Positions 1-9,559 of a stretch of 42,512 nt of DNA are shown piece by piece. The notes under the pieces are model-generated. The model saw nothing but the letters and a program-made list of their open reading frames with translations, did no database searches and was not told where the DNA came from. Each line of letters begins with the position of its first letter. Position 1 is the stretch's first letter. The DNA comes from a bacterium (GTDB taxonomy: Bacteria > Pseudomonadota > Alphaproteobacteria > Sphingomonadales > Sphingomonadaceae), in the NCBI GenBank assembly GCA_030824575.1, contig JAVBXL010000017.1, positions 1 through 42,512 of the forward strand, read 5' to 3'. A program made the translations under genes and the position numbers.

Positions 1-178
1 TGCCATCGGCGGTATAATAGCCATCGACATAGCCGTCGCCATCGCGGTCCGCGGCAACGGTCCCGGCGATAGCGCCGGGGCCGACCGGCGGTGCCGACGT
101 CACGGGCGCTTCATTCTTGGCGCAGGCGCTCAACGCCAGAAGCCCGCCAGCGGCCAAAGCCAGATATTTATACTGCAT
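1..178 (-). CDS. Secreted lipoprotein with Asp-rich (EF-hand/TSP3-like) motif, truncated by window edge
   Basis: Only the first 59 codons lie in the window; the gene continues past the left edge. The N-terminus is a short signal ending in the lipobox LSAC with the lipid-carrying Cys at residue 19. A Pro/Val/Ala linker follows, then an aspartate-rich stretch DRDGDGYVDGYY at about residues 44-55, which resembles a calcium-binding EF-hand or thrombospondin type 3 loop. A GGGAG ribosome-binding site lies 5 nt before the ATG. It is probably an outer-membrane or periplasmic lipoprotein; nothing more specific can be said without the C-terminus. Confidence 0.75.
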   Translation of the reverse strand, partial: MQYKYLALAAGGLLALSACAKNEAPVTSAPPVGPGAIAGTVAADRDGDGYVDGYYTADG

Positions 179-371
179 AGAAACTCCCTGTACGCTCGTG
201 CGGCAGGCCGCCTCGCGCCGTTAGACTCCTCGCCGCGACCCTTGCGGCTCGACGCTAACGTCCGAACGCGGGATAAAATCCATTACCCAATCGAAATGAC
301 GATGAAGCGTTGTCTGGCAGCGCCCATCTGAAAAAGCGTGCGCCGCGATCTTCAAGAGCAGCCCGGCTGTC

Positions 372-1247
372 CTATTGCACCCATTCCGCCGAGGGAATGC
401 CTTGTGCATAGAGCAGCACCGACAGGTCGCCATGGATGATCTCGGCCGCCGCAGCGGCGCGCGTCACCGGCTTGGCATGATAAGCCACGCCCAGCCCCGC
501 GCCCTGGATCATCGGAATGTCGTTGGCGCCATCCCCCACCGCCAGCGTCAGCGCCCGGTCGATGCCGCCGGTGATCGCTGCTTCCAGTTCGGTCCGCTTG
601 CGCGCGGCGTCCACGATCGGCGTGGTCACGGTGCCAAGCAGCGCGCCGTCGGCAATCTCCAGCACATTGGCGACGTTCGCGTCGAAGCCAATCTCCGCGG
701 CCACCGGCCCGGTGAAGCGGGTGAAGCCGCCCGACACCAGCAATGTCTTCGCGCCCCGCGCCTTCATCGTGCGGACCAGCGCCTTCGCGCCGCCCATGAT
801 GACCACGCGTTCTTCGCGGCACTGGTCGATGGCGCTGTCGGGCAGGCCCTTCAGCAGCGCGACCCGGCCGTGCAGCGCGCCCTCGAAATCCAGTTCGCCG
901 CGCATCGCCCGCTCGGTAATCTCGGCGATCTGTGGCTTGATGCCCGCATAGTCGGCCAGTTCGTCGATACATTCGACGGTGATCATGGTGGAATCCATGT
1001 CGGCGATCAGCAGCGTCTTTGCGCGGGTCGCAGCCGGCTGAACGATCACGTCCACCTTGTCGCCCACGCCTTCCAGCGCTGCACGAGCAGCGACCGGATC
1101 GGCGGCGAAGAAGATGTCGGCAGCCTTGGCTTCATCCAGCCAAGCGACATCGCCGGGCTGGCATCCGGCATCGCGCAGCCGGTCGCTCGCCTGCGCAATA
1201 TCCCCCTGCCCGATTCGATCACTTGCCACTAAGGTCGCGACGAACAT
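372..1247 (-). CDS. serB: Phosphoserine phosphatase SerB
   Basis: Catalyses the last step of serine synthesis, phosphoserine to serine. It is a 291-residue HAD-superfamily enzyme. Motif I is DMDST (nucleophile Asp83, acid/base Asp85), motif II is [10 protein letters not shown] and motif IV is [10 protein letters not shown]. The first 75 residues form an ACT-like N-terminal region, as in other SerB proteins. A longer open frame exists upstream, but the ATG at 1247 is chosen because AGGAG lies 5 nt before it and because family similarity begins there. The gene is divergent from miaA, and the two start codons overlap on opposite strands in a CATG tetranucleotide. Confidence 0.93.
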   Translation of the reverse strand: MFVATLVASDRIGQGDIAQASDRLRDAGCQPGDVAWLDEAKAADIFFAADPVAARAALEGVGDKVDVIVQPAATRAKTLLIADMDSTMITVECIDELADYAGIKPQIAEITERAMRGELDFEGALHGRVALLKGLPDSAIDQCREERVVIMGGAKALVRTMKARGAKTLLVSGGFTRFTGPVAAEIGFDANVANVLEIADGALLGTVTTPIVDAARKRTELEAAITGGIDRALTLAVGDGANDIPMIQGAGLGVAYHAKPVTRAAAAAEIIHGDLSVLLYAQGIPSAEWVQ

Positions 1248-2190
1248 GCACACTCCTGAACCTATTGCGGACGAATCCCGCCCGCGCGTCGCGCTTATTG
1301 CCGGACCCACCGCCAGCGGCAAGAGCGCGCTGGCCATTGCGCTGGCCAACGCGACCGACGGCATCGTCATCAATGCCGACGCCAGCCAGGTCTATGCCGA
1401 TCTGGCCATTCTGTCCGCAAGGCCGAGCGCGCAGGAGATGGGCGACGTGCCCCATCGCCTGTTCGGTCATATCGACGGGGCGCAGGCCTGCACCGCGCCG
1501 CGCTGGGCGGCCGAGGCGAAGGCGCAGATCGCCGCGTCGCATGAGGCGGGCAAGCTGCCGGTGCTGGTCGGCGGCACCGGCCTCTATATCCGCACGCTGC
1601 TGGACGGCATCGCCCCGGTGCCGGAGATCGCCCCCGACATACGCGCTGCCGTGCGCGCCTTGCCGGTCGCAGAAGCACATCAAGCCCTGTCGCGAGAAGA
1701 CCCCGAAGCCGCCGCCCGCCTGGCCCCGGCCGACACCACCCGCGTCGCCCGCGCGCTGGAGGTGGTGCGATCGACCGGCCGCCCGCTCAAAATATGGCAG
1801 CAGCATAAGGAAGGCGGCATCGCCGATCGCATCACCCTGGCGCCCATGATCCTGCGCCCGCCGCGCGACTGGCTGATCGACCGCTGCGACCGCCGTTTCG
1901 CGCAGATGATCGACGCTGGCGCGATCGCCGAAGTGGAAGCGCTGCTCACGCGCCGTCTCCACCCCGACCTGCCCGTCATGCGCGCCATTGGCGTGCCGGA
2001 GATCGCCGCCTATCTGCGCGGAGACAGCGACCTGGACACTTGTATCGCCAAAGCGACCCTCGCCACCCGCCAATATGCCAAGCGCCAATATACCTGGTTC
2101 ACCAATCAGCCCCCACCCGCCTGGCCGCGCGTAGAACGAGAGATAGATGCCAATATCATCAATAAATTAGCAACTAAATTACAACAATAG
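1246..2190 (+). CDS. miaA: tRNA dimethylallyltransferase MiaA
   Basis: Transfers a dimethylallyl group to A37 of tRNAs that read UNN codons. The 314-residue protein carries the P-loop GPTASGKS at residues 20-27, the DASQVY substrate motif, VGGTGLYI and the C-terminal [13 protein letters not shown] segment typical of MiaA. The ATG at 1246 is the only plausible start in frame. Its Shine-Dalgarno is weak (AAGG, 11 nt upstream), whereas serB on the other strand has a strong one. The last 15 codons are unusually AT-rich for this window. The reading frame remains open upstream of the ATG, but that stretch is antisense to serB. Confidence 0.95.
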   Translation: MHTPEPIADESRPRVALIAGPTASGKSALAIALANATDGIVINADASQVYADLAILSARPSAQEMGDVPHRLFGHIDGAQACTAPRWAAEAKAQIAASHEAGKLPVLVGGTGLYIRTLLDGIAPVPEIAPDIRAAVRALPVAEAHQALSREDPEAAARLAPADTTRVARALEVVRSTGRPLKIWQQHKEGGIADRITLAPMILRPPRDWLIDRCDRRFAQMIDAGAIAEVEALLTRRLHPDLPVMRAIGVPEIAAYLRGDSDLDTCIAKATLATRQYAKRQYTWFTNQPPPAWPRVEREIDANIINKLATKLQQ

Positions 2191-2193
2191 GGG

Positions 2194-2222
2194 TTGACCC
2201 GTCATTTTATGTCCATTAGAGG
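2194..2222 (+). promoter_or_regulatory. Candidate sigma-70 promoter of ilvB
   Basis: TTGACC (2194-2199) is followed after 17 nt by TAGAGG (2217-2222). The -35 box is good and the -10 box weak. It lies between the miaA stop and the ilvB start, and the arrangement is the same as that upstream of carA. Prediction from spacing and hexamers only. Confidence 0.4.
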
Positions 2223-2294
2223 CGGCCACCTTGCTATCGCAGGCGTGCTGTCGCAAAGGACGTCGCCCTGCACCCTGAACAGAAGGATTTTATC

Positions 2295-4046
2295 GTGGCC
2301 GAAAAGAGCGGCGCGGACATATTGGTTGAATGCCTGATCGATCTCGGTGTCGAGGTCGTGTTCGGCTATCCCGGCGGCGCGGTGCTGCCGATTTATGACG
2401 CGCTCTACAATCATCCCACGATCAAGCATGTGCTGGTCCGCCACGAACAGGGCGCGACCCACATGGCGGAGGGCTATGCCCGGTCGACCGGCAAGCCCGG
2501 CGTTGTCCTGGTCACATCCGGCCCCGGCGCGACCAATGCGGTCACCGGCATCACCGACGCGCTGATGGATTCCATCCCCATGGTCGTCATCACCGGCCAG
2601 GTTCCCACCCAGTTGATCGGCACGGATGCCTTTCAGGAAGCCGACACGATCGGCATCACGCGCCACTGTTCCAAGCATAACTATCTGGTCAAGTCGCCGG
2701 CCAAGCTGGCCGAGGTCGTGCATGAGGCGTTCCACATCGCCACTACCGGTCGTCCCGGCCCGGTCGTCGTGGATATCCCCAAGAACGTCCAGATCGCGAC
2801 GGCACCCTATGCCAAGCCTGAACTGAAGGTCCATGCCAGCTACCGTCCGCAGACGAAGGCAGACGCGGCGGGTATCGACGCGGCGGTCGAAATGCTGGCC
2901 GCGGCAGAACGCCCGGTCTTCTACACTGGCGGCGGCGTCATCAACTCCGGCCCGCAGGCAAGCGCCTTGTTGCGCGAACTGGCGGCGCTGACCGGCGCGC
3001 CCGTCACATCGACCCTGATGGGCCTGGGCGCCTTCCCCGCATCGTCCGACCAGTGGCTGGGCATGTTGGGCATGCACGGCACGTTCGAAGCCAATTGGGC
3101 GATGAACCAGGCCGACCTGATCCTGTGCATCGGCGCCCGTTTCGACGATCGCGTCACCGGCCGGCTGGACGCCTTTGCGCCGGGCAGCCGCAAGGTCCAT
3201 ATCGATATCGACCGCAGCTCGATCAACAAGATCGTCGATGTCGACGTCGCCATCGTTGCCGATGTCGGCAGCGCGCTGGACGACATGATCGCCCTGTGGA
3301 AGCAGCGCAATCATCAAAAGGTCGACCTGACGCAATGGTGGGCGCGGATCGCCGGCTGGCGCGCGCGCAAGAGCCTGGACTATGCCGAAAACGGCATCGA
3401 GATCATGCCCCAGCGCGCGATCGCGGACCTGTATGCCGCGACGAAGGCGACCGGCAAGGACATCATCATCACCACCGAAGTCGGCCAGCATCAGATGTGG
3501 GCGGCCCAGCATTTCGGCTTCGACGCGCCGAACAAGTGGCTGACCTCCGGTGGCCTGGGCACCATGGGCTATGGCTTCCCGGCGGCCATCGGCGCGCAGA
3601 TGGGCAATCCCGACAGCATCACCATCTGCATTGCGGGCGACGCCTCCATTCAGATGAACATTCAGGAACTGGGCACCGCGTCGCAATATCGCCTGCCGGT
3701 AAAGATCTTCATCCTGAACAATGAATATATGGGCATGGTCCGCCAGTGGCAGGAACTGACCTATGAAAGCCGCTATTCCAACAGCTATTCCGACAGCCTG
3801 CCCGATTTCGTGAAACTGGGTGAAGCCTATGGCTGGACCGGCATCCGTATCGAAGGGCCACAGGAACTGGAAGCCGGCATCCGGCAGATGCTGGAAACCG
3901 ACGGCCCGGTGATCGTGGATTGCCGCGTCGCGAAAATGTCCAACTGCTTCCCGATGATCCCGTCGGGCGCATCCCATACCGACATGCTGCTTGATCCCAA
4001 CCAGATCGCAGGCGTGATGTCGGACGAGGCGAAGGCGCTGGTATGA
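2295..4046 (+). CDS. ilvB: Acetolactate synthase large subunit IlvB
   Basis: Catalytic subunit of acetohydroxyacid synthase, the first common step of valine, leucine and isoleucine synthesis; needs thiamine diphosphate, Mg and FAD. The protein has 583 residues. It shows the N-terminal TPP-binding domain with catalytic Glu51 in RHEQGA, the central FAD-binding domain, and the C-terminal TPP motif starting GDASIQMNIQEL and ending in NN. The start is GTG at 2295, 7 nt after AGAAGGA. It is the first gene of an ilvB-unknown-ilvN-ilvC cluster; its stop codon touches the following small frame. Confidence 0.97.
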   Translation: MAEKSGADILVECLIDLGVEVVFGYPGGAVLPIYDALYNHPTIKHVLVRHEQGATHMAEGYARSTGKPGVVLVTSGPGATNAVTGITDALMDSIPMVVITGQVPTQLIGTDAFQEADTIGITRHCSKHNYLVKSPAKLAEVVHEAFHIATTGRPGPVVVDIPKNVQIATAPYAKPELKVHASYRPQTKADAAGIDAAVEMLAAAERPVFYTGGGVINSGPQASALLRELAALTGAPVTSTLMGLGAFPASSDQWLGMLGMHGTFEANWAMNQADLILCIGARFDDRVTGRLDAFAPGSRKVHIDIDRSSINKIVDVDVAIVADVGSALDDMIALWKQRNHQKVDLTQWWARIAGWRARKSLDYAENGIEIMPQRAIADLYAATKATGKDIIITTEVGQHQMWAAQHFGFDAPNKWLTSGGLGTMGYGFPAAIGAQMGNPDSITICIAGDASIQMNIQELGTASQYRLPVKIFILNNEYMGMVRQWQELTYESRYSNSYSDSLPDFVKLGEAYGWTGIRIEGPQELEAGIRQMLETDGPVIVDCRVAKMSNCFPMIPSGASHTDMLLDPNQIAGVMSDEAKALV

Positions 4047-4056
4047 TGGTCGTCCT

Positions 4057-4416
4057 GTGACGCAGCATCTCAAGCTGCGCATCCATGTGACGGAGCCGTG
4101 GGATTTCGAGAGAAATGCGGGCAGCGCCGAACTGACCGGCTGGACCATAGACCATGCCGACCCGGACAATGAGGAATGGGAAGTGCATCTGGACCATGGG
4201 TTCGACTTTAACGAGCGGCATATCGGCACATTGCTGGCCGGTCCCCGCTATGTAGGCGAGCATCTGGTGCGTATGTTCGACGCGGTGACGGGCTTTCCCG
4301 TCCGCCTGGCCCATCGGCAGGACGGCGGCTGGCATTATGCCTTCACCGCGATGATTTCGCAGCGCCATGACGATCATGATGGCGCGGCAGTTACGGATAA
4401 CGGGACAAGCATCTGA
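4057..4416 (+). CDS. Conserved-looking small protein between ilvB and ilvN
   Basis: I do not recognise this 119-residue soluble protein. It is acidic and aromatic-rich (MTQHLKLRIHVTEPWDFE at the N-terminus) with no signal peptide, membrane segment or known motif. The start is GTG at 4057, without a clear Shine-Dalgarno. The end overlaps the ilvN start as TGATG, so it is translationally coupled into the acetolactate synthase operon. The codon usage matches its neighbours and the position between the two synthase subunits suggests a related or regulatory role; that is inference from context only. Confidence 0.8.
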   Translation: MTQHLKLRIHVTEPWDFERNAGSAELTGWTIDHADPDNEEWEVHLDHGFDFNERHIGTLLAGPRYVGEHLVRMFDAVTGFPVRLAHRQDGGWHYAFTAMISQRHDDHDGAAVTDNGTSI

Positions 4417-4931
4417 TGCATATCCAAGAAGAACTCAGCCAGCGGCACGTCCTGTCGCTGACCGTTTCGAACGAAGCGGGCATATTGGCGCGCATTGCGG
4501 GCCTGTTCACCGCGCGCGGCTATAATATCGACAGCCTGACCGTGGCGGACATTACGCAGGATCACGGCGTCAGCCGCATCACCATCGTCACCAACGGCCC
4601 GCCCAAGGTGATCGACCAGATCATCGCCCAACTCGACCGGCTGGTGCCGGTGCACAAGGTGACGGACCTGACCGAAGCCGGTCCCTTCGTCGAGCGCGAA
4701 CTGGCGTTGGTGAAGGTCGCAGGCGTGGGCGAGGACCGGATCGAGGCGCTGCGCCTGGCCGACGTGTTCCGCGCCAAGGTGGTGGACACCACGATCGAAA
4801 GTTTCATTTTCGAAATCACCGGAACGACCGACAAGATCGACAATTTCGTCGGCCTGATGCGCCAGATCGGCTTGGTCGAAGTCGGCCGTACCGGGGTGGT
4901 CGGACTGATCCGGGGTAAAGAGGCAAACTAA
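4416..4931 (+). CDS. ilvN: Acetolactate synthase small (regulatory) subunit IlvN
   Basis: Regulatory subunit that activates IlvB and mediates feedback inhibition by valine. The 171-residue protein has an N-terminal ACT domain (HVLSLTVSNEAGILARIAGLF, with GYNIDSLTVA following) and the C-terminal ALS_ss_C domain ending VGRTGVVGLIRG. The length is normal for the family. ATG at 4416 overlaps the upstream stop (TGATG), so translation is coupled to the preceding gene. Confidence 0.96.
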   Translation: MHIQEELSQRHVLSLTVSNEAGILARIAGLFTARGYNIDSLTVADITQDHGVSRITIVTNGPPKVIDQIIAQLDRLVPVHKVTDLTEAGPFVERELALVKVAGVGEDRIEALRLADVFRAKVVDTTIESFIFEITGTTDKIDNFVGLMRQIGLVEVGRTGVVGLIRGKEAN

Positions 4932-4934
4932 TTT

Positions 4935-6147
<1,213 letters not shown>

Positions 6148-6157
6148 CGGTCACAAA

Positions 6158-6263
6158 AACCGTTCGTCCTGAGTAGCCATTGAGCGAAGTTGAAATGGCG
6201 TATCGAAGGATGCTTCGATACGAGGCTTCGACAAGCTCAGCCTCTACTCAGCACGAACGGCGT
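6158..6263 (+). repeat. Family 2 long palindrome (CCGTTCGT...ACGAACGG)
   Basis: A hairpin-forming inverted repeat of about 106 bp after ilvC. The outer arms are CCGTTCGTCCTGAGTAG and its partner CTACTCAGCACGAACGG. The middle is CGTATCGAA/TTCGATACG around a six-base loop. Each arm holds its own small hairpin: CCATT...AATGG on the left, and AGGCT...AGCCT around the motif GAGCTTGTCGA on the right (read on the minus strand). The same architecture is found after leuA. It probably ends the ilv transcript. Confidence 0.8.
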
Positions 6264-6396
6264 TGTGCTCAATTCTCCTGCTGCCATCTTGCGGCCGAAA
6301 AGGGAACGATCCGTTTCCGGTTACGGCTCTGGAACAATCGAGGGGCGTGGCTTATTCAGGCTGTGCCCCTTGAGCGTTTTCTGGAGAGTCTGTCCC

Positions 6397-7020
6397 ATGA
6401 AGAAATTTCTGATCCCCGCCGCCGCCCTGATCGCTATCGCCGGCGGCACCGTCGTCGTCGCCCAGATGCCGGCCAGCGCCCCTGGCACCAAGGACGTCGC
6501 CAAGGTCACCGGCGGCACCTACAAAGTCGATGGCGGCCATACCCAGGTCGTCTTCGCCTGGGACCATATGGGTTTCACCAATAATGCCGGCACCATCGCC
6601 GAGCCGACCGGCACGCTGACGCTGGACAAGGCCAACCCGGCCGCATCCAAGGTGTCGGTTGAATTCACCGTCGCCAATCTGCGCACCGGCGTTGCGAAGC
6701 TGGACGAGCATCTGATGAAGGCCGATTTCTTCGATGCCGCCAAATTCCCCACCGCGACCTTCGTGTCCACCAGCGTCAAGCCCGAAGGCGCGAGCGGCGC
6801 GGAAATCACCGGCAACCTGACGATCAAGGGCGTGACCAAGCCCGTCACGCTGGATGCTGAATTTTACGGGGCGGGCGTGCAGCCGATGAGCAAGAAGGAA
6901 AATGTCGGCTTCGTCGCCACCGGCACGATCAAGCGTAGCGAATTCGGCATGGGCTATGGCGTGCCGGTCGTCGGCGACGCGATCGAATTGAAGATCATCG
7001 CCGGCTTCGAACAGCAATAA
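6397..7020 (+). CDS. YceI-family periplasmic lipocalin-like protein
   Basis: A 207-residue exported protein. A signal peptide (MKKFLIPAAALIAIAGGTVVVAQ) precedes the YceI beta-barrel domain: GGTYKVDGGHTQVVFAWDHMGF, LTIKGVTKPVTLD and RSEFGMGYG are family signatures. YceI proteins bind polyisoprenoid or similar amphiphilic ligands in the periplasm; the ligand here is unknown. The ATG at 6397 is preceded by GGAGAG at 8 nt. A second YceI gene follows within 3 bases. Confidence 0.93.
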   Translation: MKKFLIPAAALIAIAGGTVVVAQMPASAPGTKDVAKVTGGTYKVDGGHTQVVFAWDHMGFTNNAGTIAEPTGTLTLDKANPAASKVSVEFTVANLRTGVAKLDEHLMKADFFDAAKFPTATFVSTSVKPEGASGAEITGNLTIKGVTKPVTLDAEFYGAGVQPMSKKENVGFVATGTIKRSEFGMGYGVPVVGDAIELKIIAGFEQQ

Positions 7021-7023
7021 TCG

Positions 7024-7641
7024 GTGCGCGCGCCGGTGCGAACCGTCCTGCTGCTTGGCATGGTCGCGTTTGCACCGGCGTCTGCAACGCCGATAGCGCC
7101 GCCAATTCCGGTGGCGCTCTATGCACCCGGTCGATATCAGGTCGATAGCGTGGCGACGAAGGTGCATTTCCGTGTGAAGGCGCTGGTCGGCGGCTATGAA
7201 GGCGACTTCGTTTCGCCCGACGGCGCTGTGACCATCGACCCGGCGCGGCCCGACCGCGCGGCCGTGGACATCGTCTTCCCGGTGGAGAAACTCACGACGG
7301 GCGACGCCTCCACCGACGCAATGCTGAAGGGCGACAGCTTCTTTGCCATGGCGCAATTCCCGACGATCCGCTTCACCGCGCAAAACGCCCCGTTGGCACG
7401 CAGCGATGCGCCCACGCCCATCGCCGGCGAACTGACGATGCATGGGCAAACCCGCCCCGTCACCCTTTCCGTCCGGCTGGTCGGCACGGCCCCGGACGAA
7501 GCGCCGGGACCGTCCACTTTGCATTTCGTCGGCGCCATGACGGTCGAACGCAGCCAGTTCGGCATGGGCTTTGGCCGCCCCTTCGTGTCCGACAAGGTGG
7601 ACCTGAGCATCGACGCGATTTTCAGCCGCGCGCCATTATGA
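7024..7641 (+). CDS. Second YceI-family protein
   Basis: A 205-residue exported paralogue of the preceding gene, starting at GTG 7024 three bases after its stop. The signal peptide (VRTVLLLGMVAFAPASATP) leads to a YceI domain with GRYQVDSVATKVHFRVKALVG, GELTMHGQTRPVTLSV and RSQFGMGFG. The two form a tandem pair, probably co-transcribed. Sequence identity between the two is low, so they are likely old duplicates with different ligands. The stop codon lies inside the best candidate -10 box (TATGAT, 7637-7642) for the leu leader. Confidence 0.9.
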   Translation: MRAPVRTVLLLGMVAFAPASATPIAPPIPVALYAPGRYQVDSVATKVHFRVKALVGGYEGDFVSPDGAVTIDPARPDRAAVDIVFPVEKLTTGDASTDAMLKGDSFFAMAQFPTIRFTAQNAPLARSDAPTPIAGELTMHGQTRPVTLSVRLVGTAPDEAPGPSTLHFVGAMTVERSQFGMGFGRPFVSDKVDLSIDAIFSRAPL

Positions 7642-7642
7642 T
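7637..7642 (+). promoter_or_regulatory. Candidate -10 box for the leuA leader transcript
   Basis: TATGAT matches the sigma-70 -10 consensus at five of six bases and overlaps the stop of the upstream YceI gene. No good -35 box is seen at 16-18 nt. A start near 7649 would place the leader peptide about 33 nt into the RNA. Confidence 0.3.
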
Positions 7643-7681
7643 CTTTACCCAACCCCGGCAAACGGGTTAAGGGGACGCATC

Positions 7682-7729
7682 ATGCAGAGCGTCACGCTTC
7701 TTACCCTGCTACGACTTACACGCCCTTAG
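7682..7729 (+). CDS. leuL: Leucine leader peptide upstream of leuA
   Basis: A 15-codon frame encoding MQSVTLLTLLRLTRP, with five leucines clustered at codons 6-12 and four different Leu codon positions in a row of seven. AAGGGG lies 7 nt before the ATG, a strong ribosome-binding site. The stop (TAG 7727-7729) lies in a strong hairpin followed by five T. This matches the standard logic of amino acid attenuation, where slow translation of Leu codons changes downstream folding. Found by reading the leuA leader, not by length. Confidence 0.72.
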   Translation: MQSVTLLTLLRLTRP

Positions 7730-7804
7730 GCGTGGTTTTTATGCTGCCTTTCGACTATGGGCAGCACCGATCCGCCTAAGGGCCTTCATCGCAGTCAAGT
7801 CGTA
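7710..7804 (+). promoter_or_regulatory. leuA attenuator-like leader structure
   Basis: Two mutually exclusive folds are visible. Fold 1 is hairpin CACGCC-CTTA-GGCGTG (7719-7734) followed by GTTTTTA, an intrinsic terminator. Fold 2 pairs GCCCTTAGGCG (7722-7732) with its exact complement CGCCTAAGGGC (7773-7783), closed by TACGACTT (7710-7717) with AAGTCGTA (7797-7804) and containing TGCTGCC/GGCAGCA (7742-7748 with 7760-7766). The terminator overlaps the leader stop codon, so the exact coupling to ribosome position cannot be decided from sequence. Confidence 0.65.
7719..7741 (+). terminator. Intrinsic terminator in the leuA leader
   Basis: A six-base-pair GC-rich stem CACGCC/GGCGTG with a CTTA loop, directly followed by GTTTTTA. 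It sits between the leucine leader peptide and leuA and is the probable attenuation point. Confidence 0.6.
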
Positions 7805-7868
7805 TACCGGAAAGCGCCCCCGAAAATCATCGATGCGCGCGCCGCTGGCAAAGAAGTAGTGTAATCCC

Positions 7869-9542
7869 ATGATGCTGACCGATCCCTCGCAGAAGTACCG
7901 CGCCTTTCCGCAGGTGGACCTGCCCAATCGCCAATGGCCTGCCCAGGTCATCACCGCCCCGCCGCGCTGGCTGTCGACCGACATGCGCGACGGCAACCAG
8001 TCGCTGATCGACCCGATGAACGCGGAAAAGAAGCGTCGCTTCTTCGACCTGCTGATCAAGGTCGGCGTCAAGGAGATCGAGGTCGGCTTCCCCAGCGCGG
8101 GCGCGACCGAGTTCGACTTCATTTCCGGGCTGGTCCGCGACGGTGCGATCCCCGACGATGTGATCGTGCAGGTGTTGACGCAGGCGCGTGCCGACCTGAT
8201 CGCCACCACCTTCGAATCGCTGCGCGGCGCGCCCAAAGCCATCGTCCATGTCTACAACGCCGTGTCGCCCGCCTGGCGCAACATCGTGTTCCAGATGAGC
8301 CGGCCGGAGATCAAGGAGATCGCCGTCAACGCCGCCAAGCTGCTGCGCGACAATGCCGCCAAGCAGCCCGACACCGACTGGCATTTCGAATATAGCCCCG
8401 AAACCTTCTCCACCGCGGAGCTGGATTTCAGCCTGGAATGTTGCGAGGCGGTGATGGACATTCTCCAGCCCACGCCCGACCGCCCGCTGATCCTGAACCT
8501 GCCCGCGACGGTCGAATGCGCCACGCCCAACATCTATGCCGACCAGATCGAATGGATGTGCCGCCATATCTCCAAGCGCGACAGCGTGGTCATCTCGCTG
8601 CATCCGCATAACGACCGCGGCACCGGCGTCGCGGCGGCGGAACTGGGCCTGATGGCGGGCGCGGACCGGGTCGAAGGCTGCCTGTTCGGCAATGGCGAGC
8701 GGACCGGCAATTGCGACATCGTGACCGTTGCGCTCAACATGTACACGCAGGGCATCAACCCGGCGCTGGACTTCAGCGACATCGACACCGTCATCCAGAC
8801 GGTCGAATATTGCAACCAGTTGCCGGTCCACCCGCGCCATCCTTATGCCGGCGAACTGGTGTTCACCGCCTTTTCCGGGTCGCATCAGGACGCGATCAAG
8901 AAGGGCTTCGCCGCGCAGGAAGCGCGCAACGACCTGATCTGGGACGTGCCCTATCTGCCGATCGACCCCAAGGATCTGGGCCGCGATTATGAAGCGGTCA
9001 TCCGCGTCAATTCGCAATCGGGCAAGGGCGGCGTCGCCTGGGTGCTGCAACAGGACAAGGGCTATAAGATGCCCAAGCGGATGCAGGCCGAGTTCAGCAA
9101 GGTCGTGCAGGCCATGGCCGACGAAAGCAGCCGCGAACTCAACGCCGCCGACATCTGGAGCGCGTTCCAGGCCCATTACCGGCTGGCGGGCGAGCAGGCC
9201 TATAGCCTGATCGACTATCATGAAAGCGGCGTCGCGGGCGACCGCATCTTCACCGGCAAGATCGCGCATGAAGGCGTGGAACGCTCCATTTCCGGGCGCG
9301 GCAATGGCCTGCTGTCGTCTGTGCTGGCCGCGCTGCGCGACGAATTTGGCGTGCAACTCGACATCGCGGATTATAGCGAACATGCGATCGGCGCCGGCAG
9401 CGACGTCAACGCCGCCGCCTATGTCGAATGCCGCACGCCCGATGGCCGCACCGTGTTCGGCGTGGGCACCGATGCCGACGTCGCGACCGCTTCGGTCCAG
9501 GCGGTGCTGTCGGCGGCGAATGGGATTGCGGCGCGAGGGTAA
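7869..9542 (+). CDS. leuA: 2-isopropylmalate synthase LeuA
   Basis: First committed enzyme of leucine synthesis: condenses acetyl-CoA with 2-ketoisovalerate. The 557-residue protein belongs to the long form like that of Mycobacterium and yeast. The TIM-barrel domain shows RDGNQ at residues 40-44, the metal motif HPH in [10 protein letters not shown], and [10 protein letters not shown]. The C-terminal part (from about residue 430) is the leucine-binding regulatory domain. The start is ATG 7869 or ATG 7872; the ribosome-binding site is weak. It is preceded by a leucine leader and probably controlled by attenuation as well as feedback inhibition. Confidence 0.96.
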   Translation: MMLTDPSQKYRAFPQVDLPNRQWPAQVITAPPRWLSTDMRDGNQSLIDPMNAEKKRRFFDLLIKVGVKEIEVGFPSAGATEFDFISGLVRDGAIPDDVIVQVLTQARADLIATTFESLRGAPKAIVHVYNAVSPAWRNIVFQMSRPEIKEIAVNAAKLLRDNAAKQPDTDWHFEYSPETFSTAELDFSLECCEAVMDILQPTPDRPLILNLPATVECATPNIYADQIEWMCRHISKRDSVVISLHPHNDRGTGVAAAELGLMAGADRVEGCLFGNGERTGNCDIVTVALNMYTQGINPALDFSDIDTVIQTVEYCNQLPVHPRHPYAGELVFTAFSGSHQDAIKKGFAAQEARNDLIWDVPYLPIDPKDLGRDYEAVIRVNSQSGKGGVAWVLQQDKGYKMPKRMQAEFSKVVQAMADESSRELNAADIWSAFQAHYRLAGEQAYSLIDYHESGVAGDRIFTGKIAHEGVERSISGRGNGLLSSVLAALRDEFGVQLDIADYSEHAIGAGSDVNAAAYVECRTPDGRTVFGVGTDADVATASVQAVLSAANGIAARG

Positions 9543-9559
9543 GGCGCACGCGAACAAAA

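Noticed and set aside
2209..2294. Possible ilvB leader peptide starting MSIRGGHLAIAGVL
   Set aside because: Only a mild excess of Ile/Leu/Val, no ribosome-binding site, no terminator or alternative hairpins, and the frame runs on into ilvB.
2202..4229. Long minus-strand open frame across ilvB
   Set aside because: Antisense shadow of a high-GC gene; low-complexity His/Asp/Arg/Gly translation, no family motif, and ilvB is certain on the other strand.
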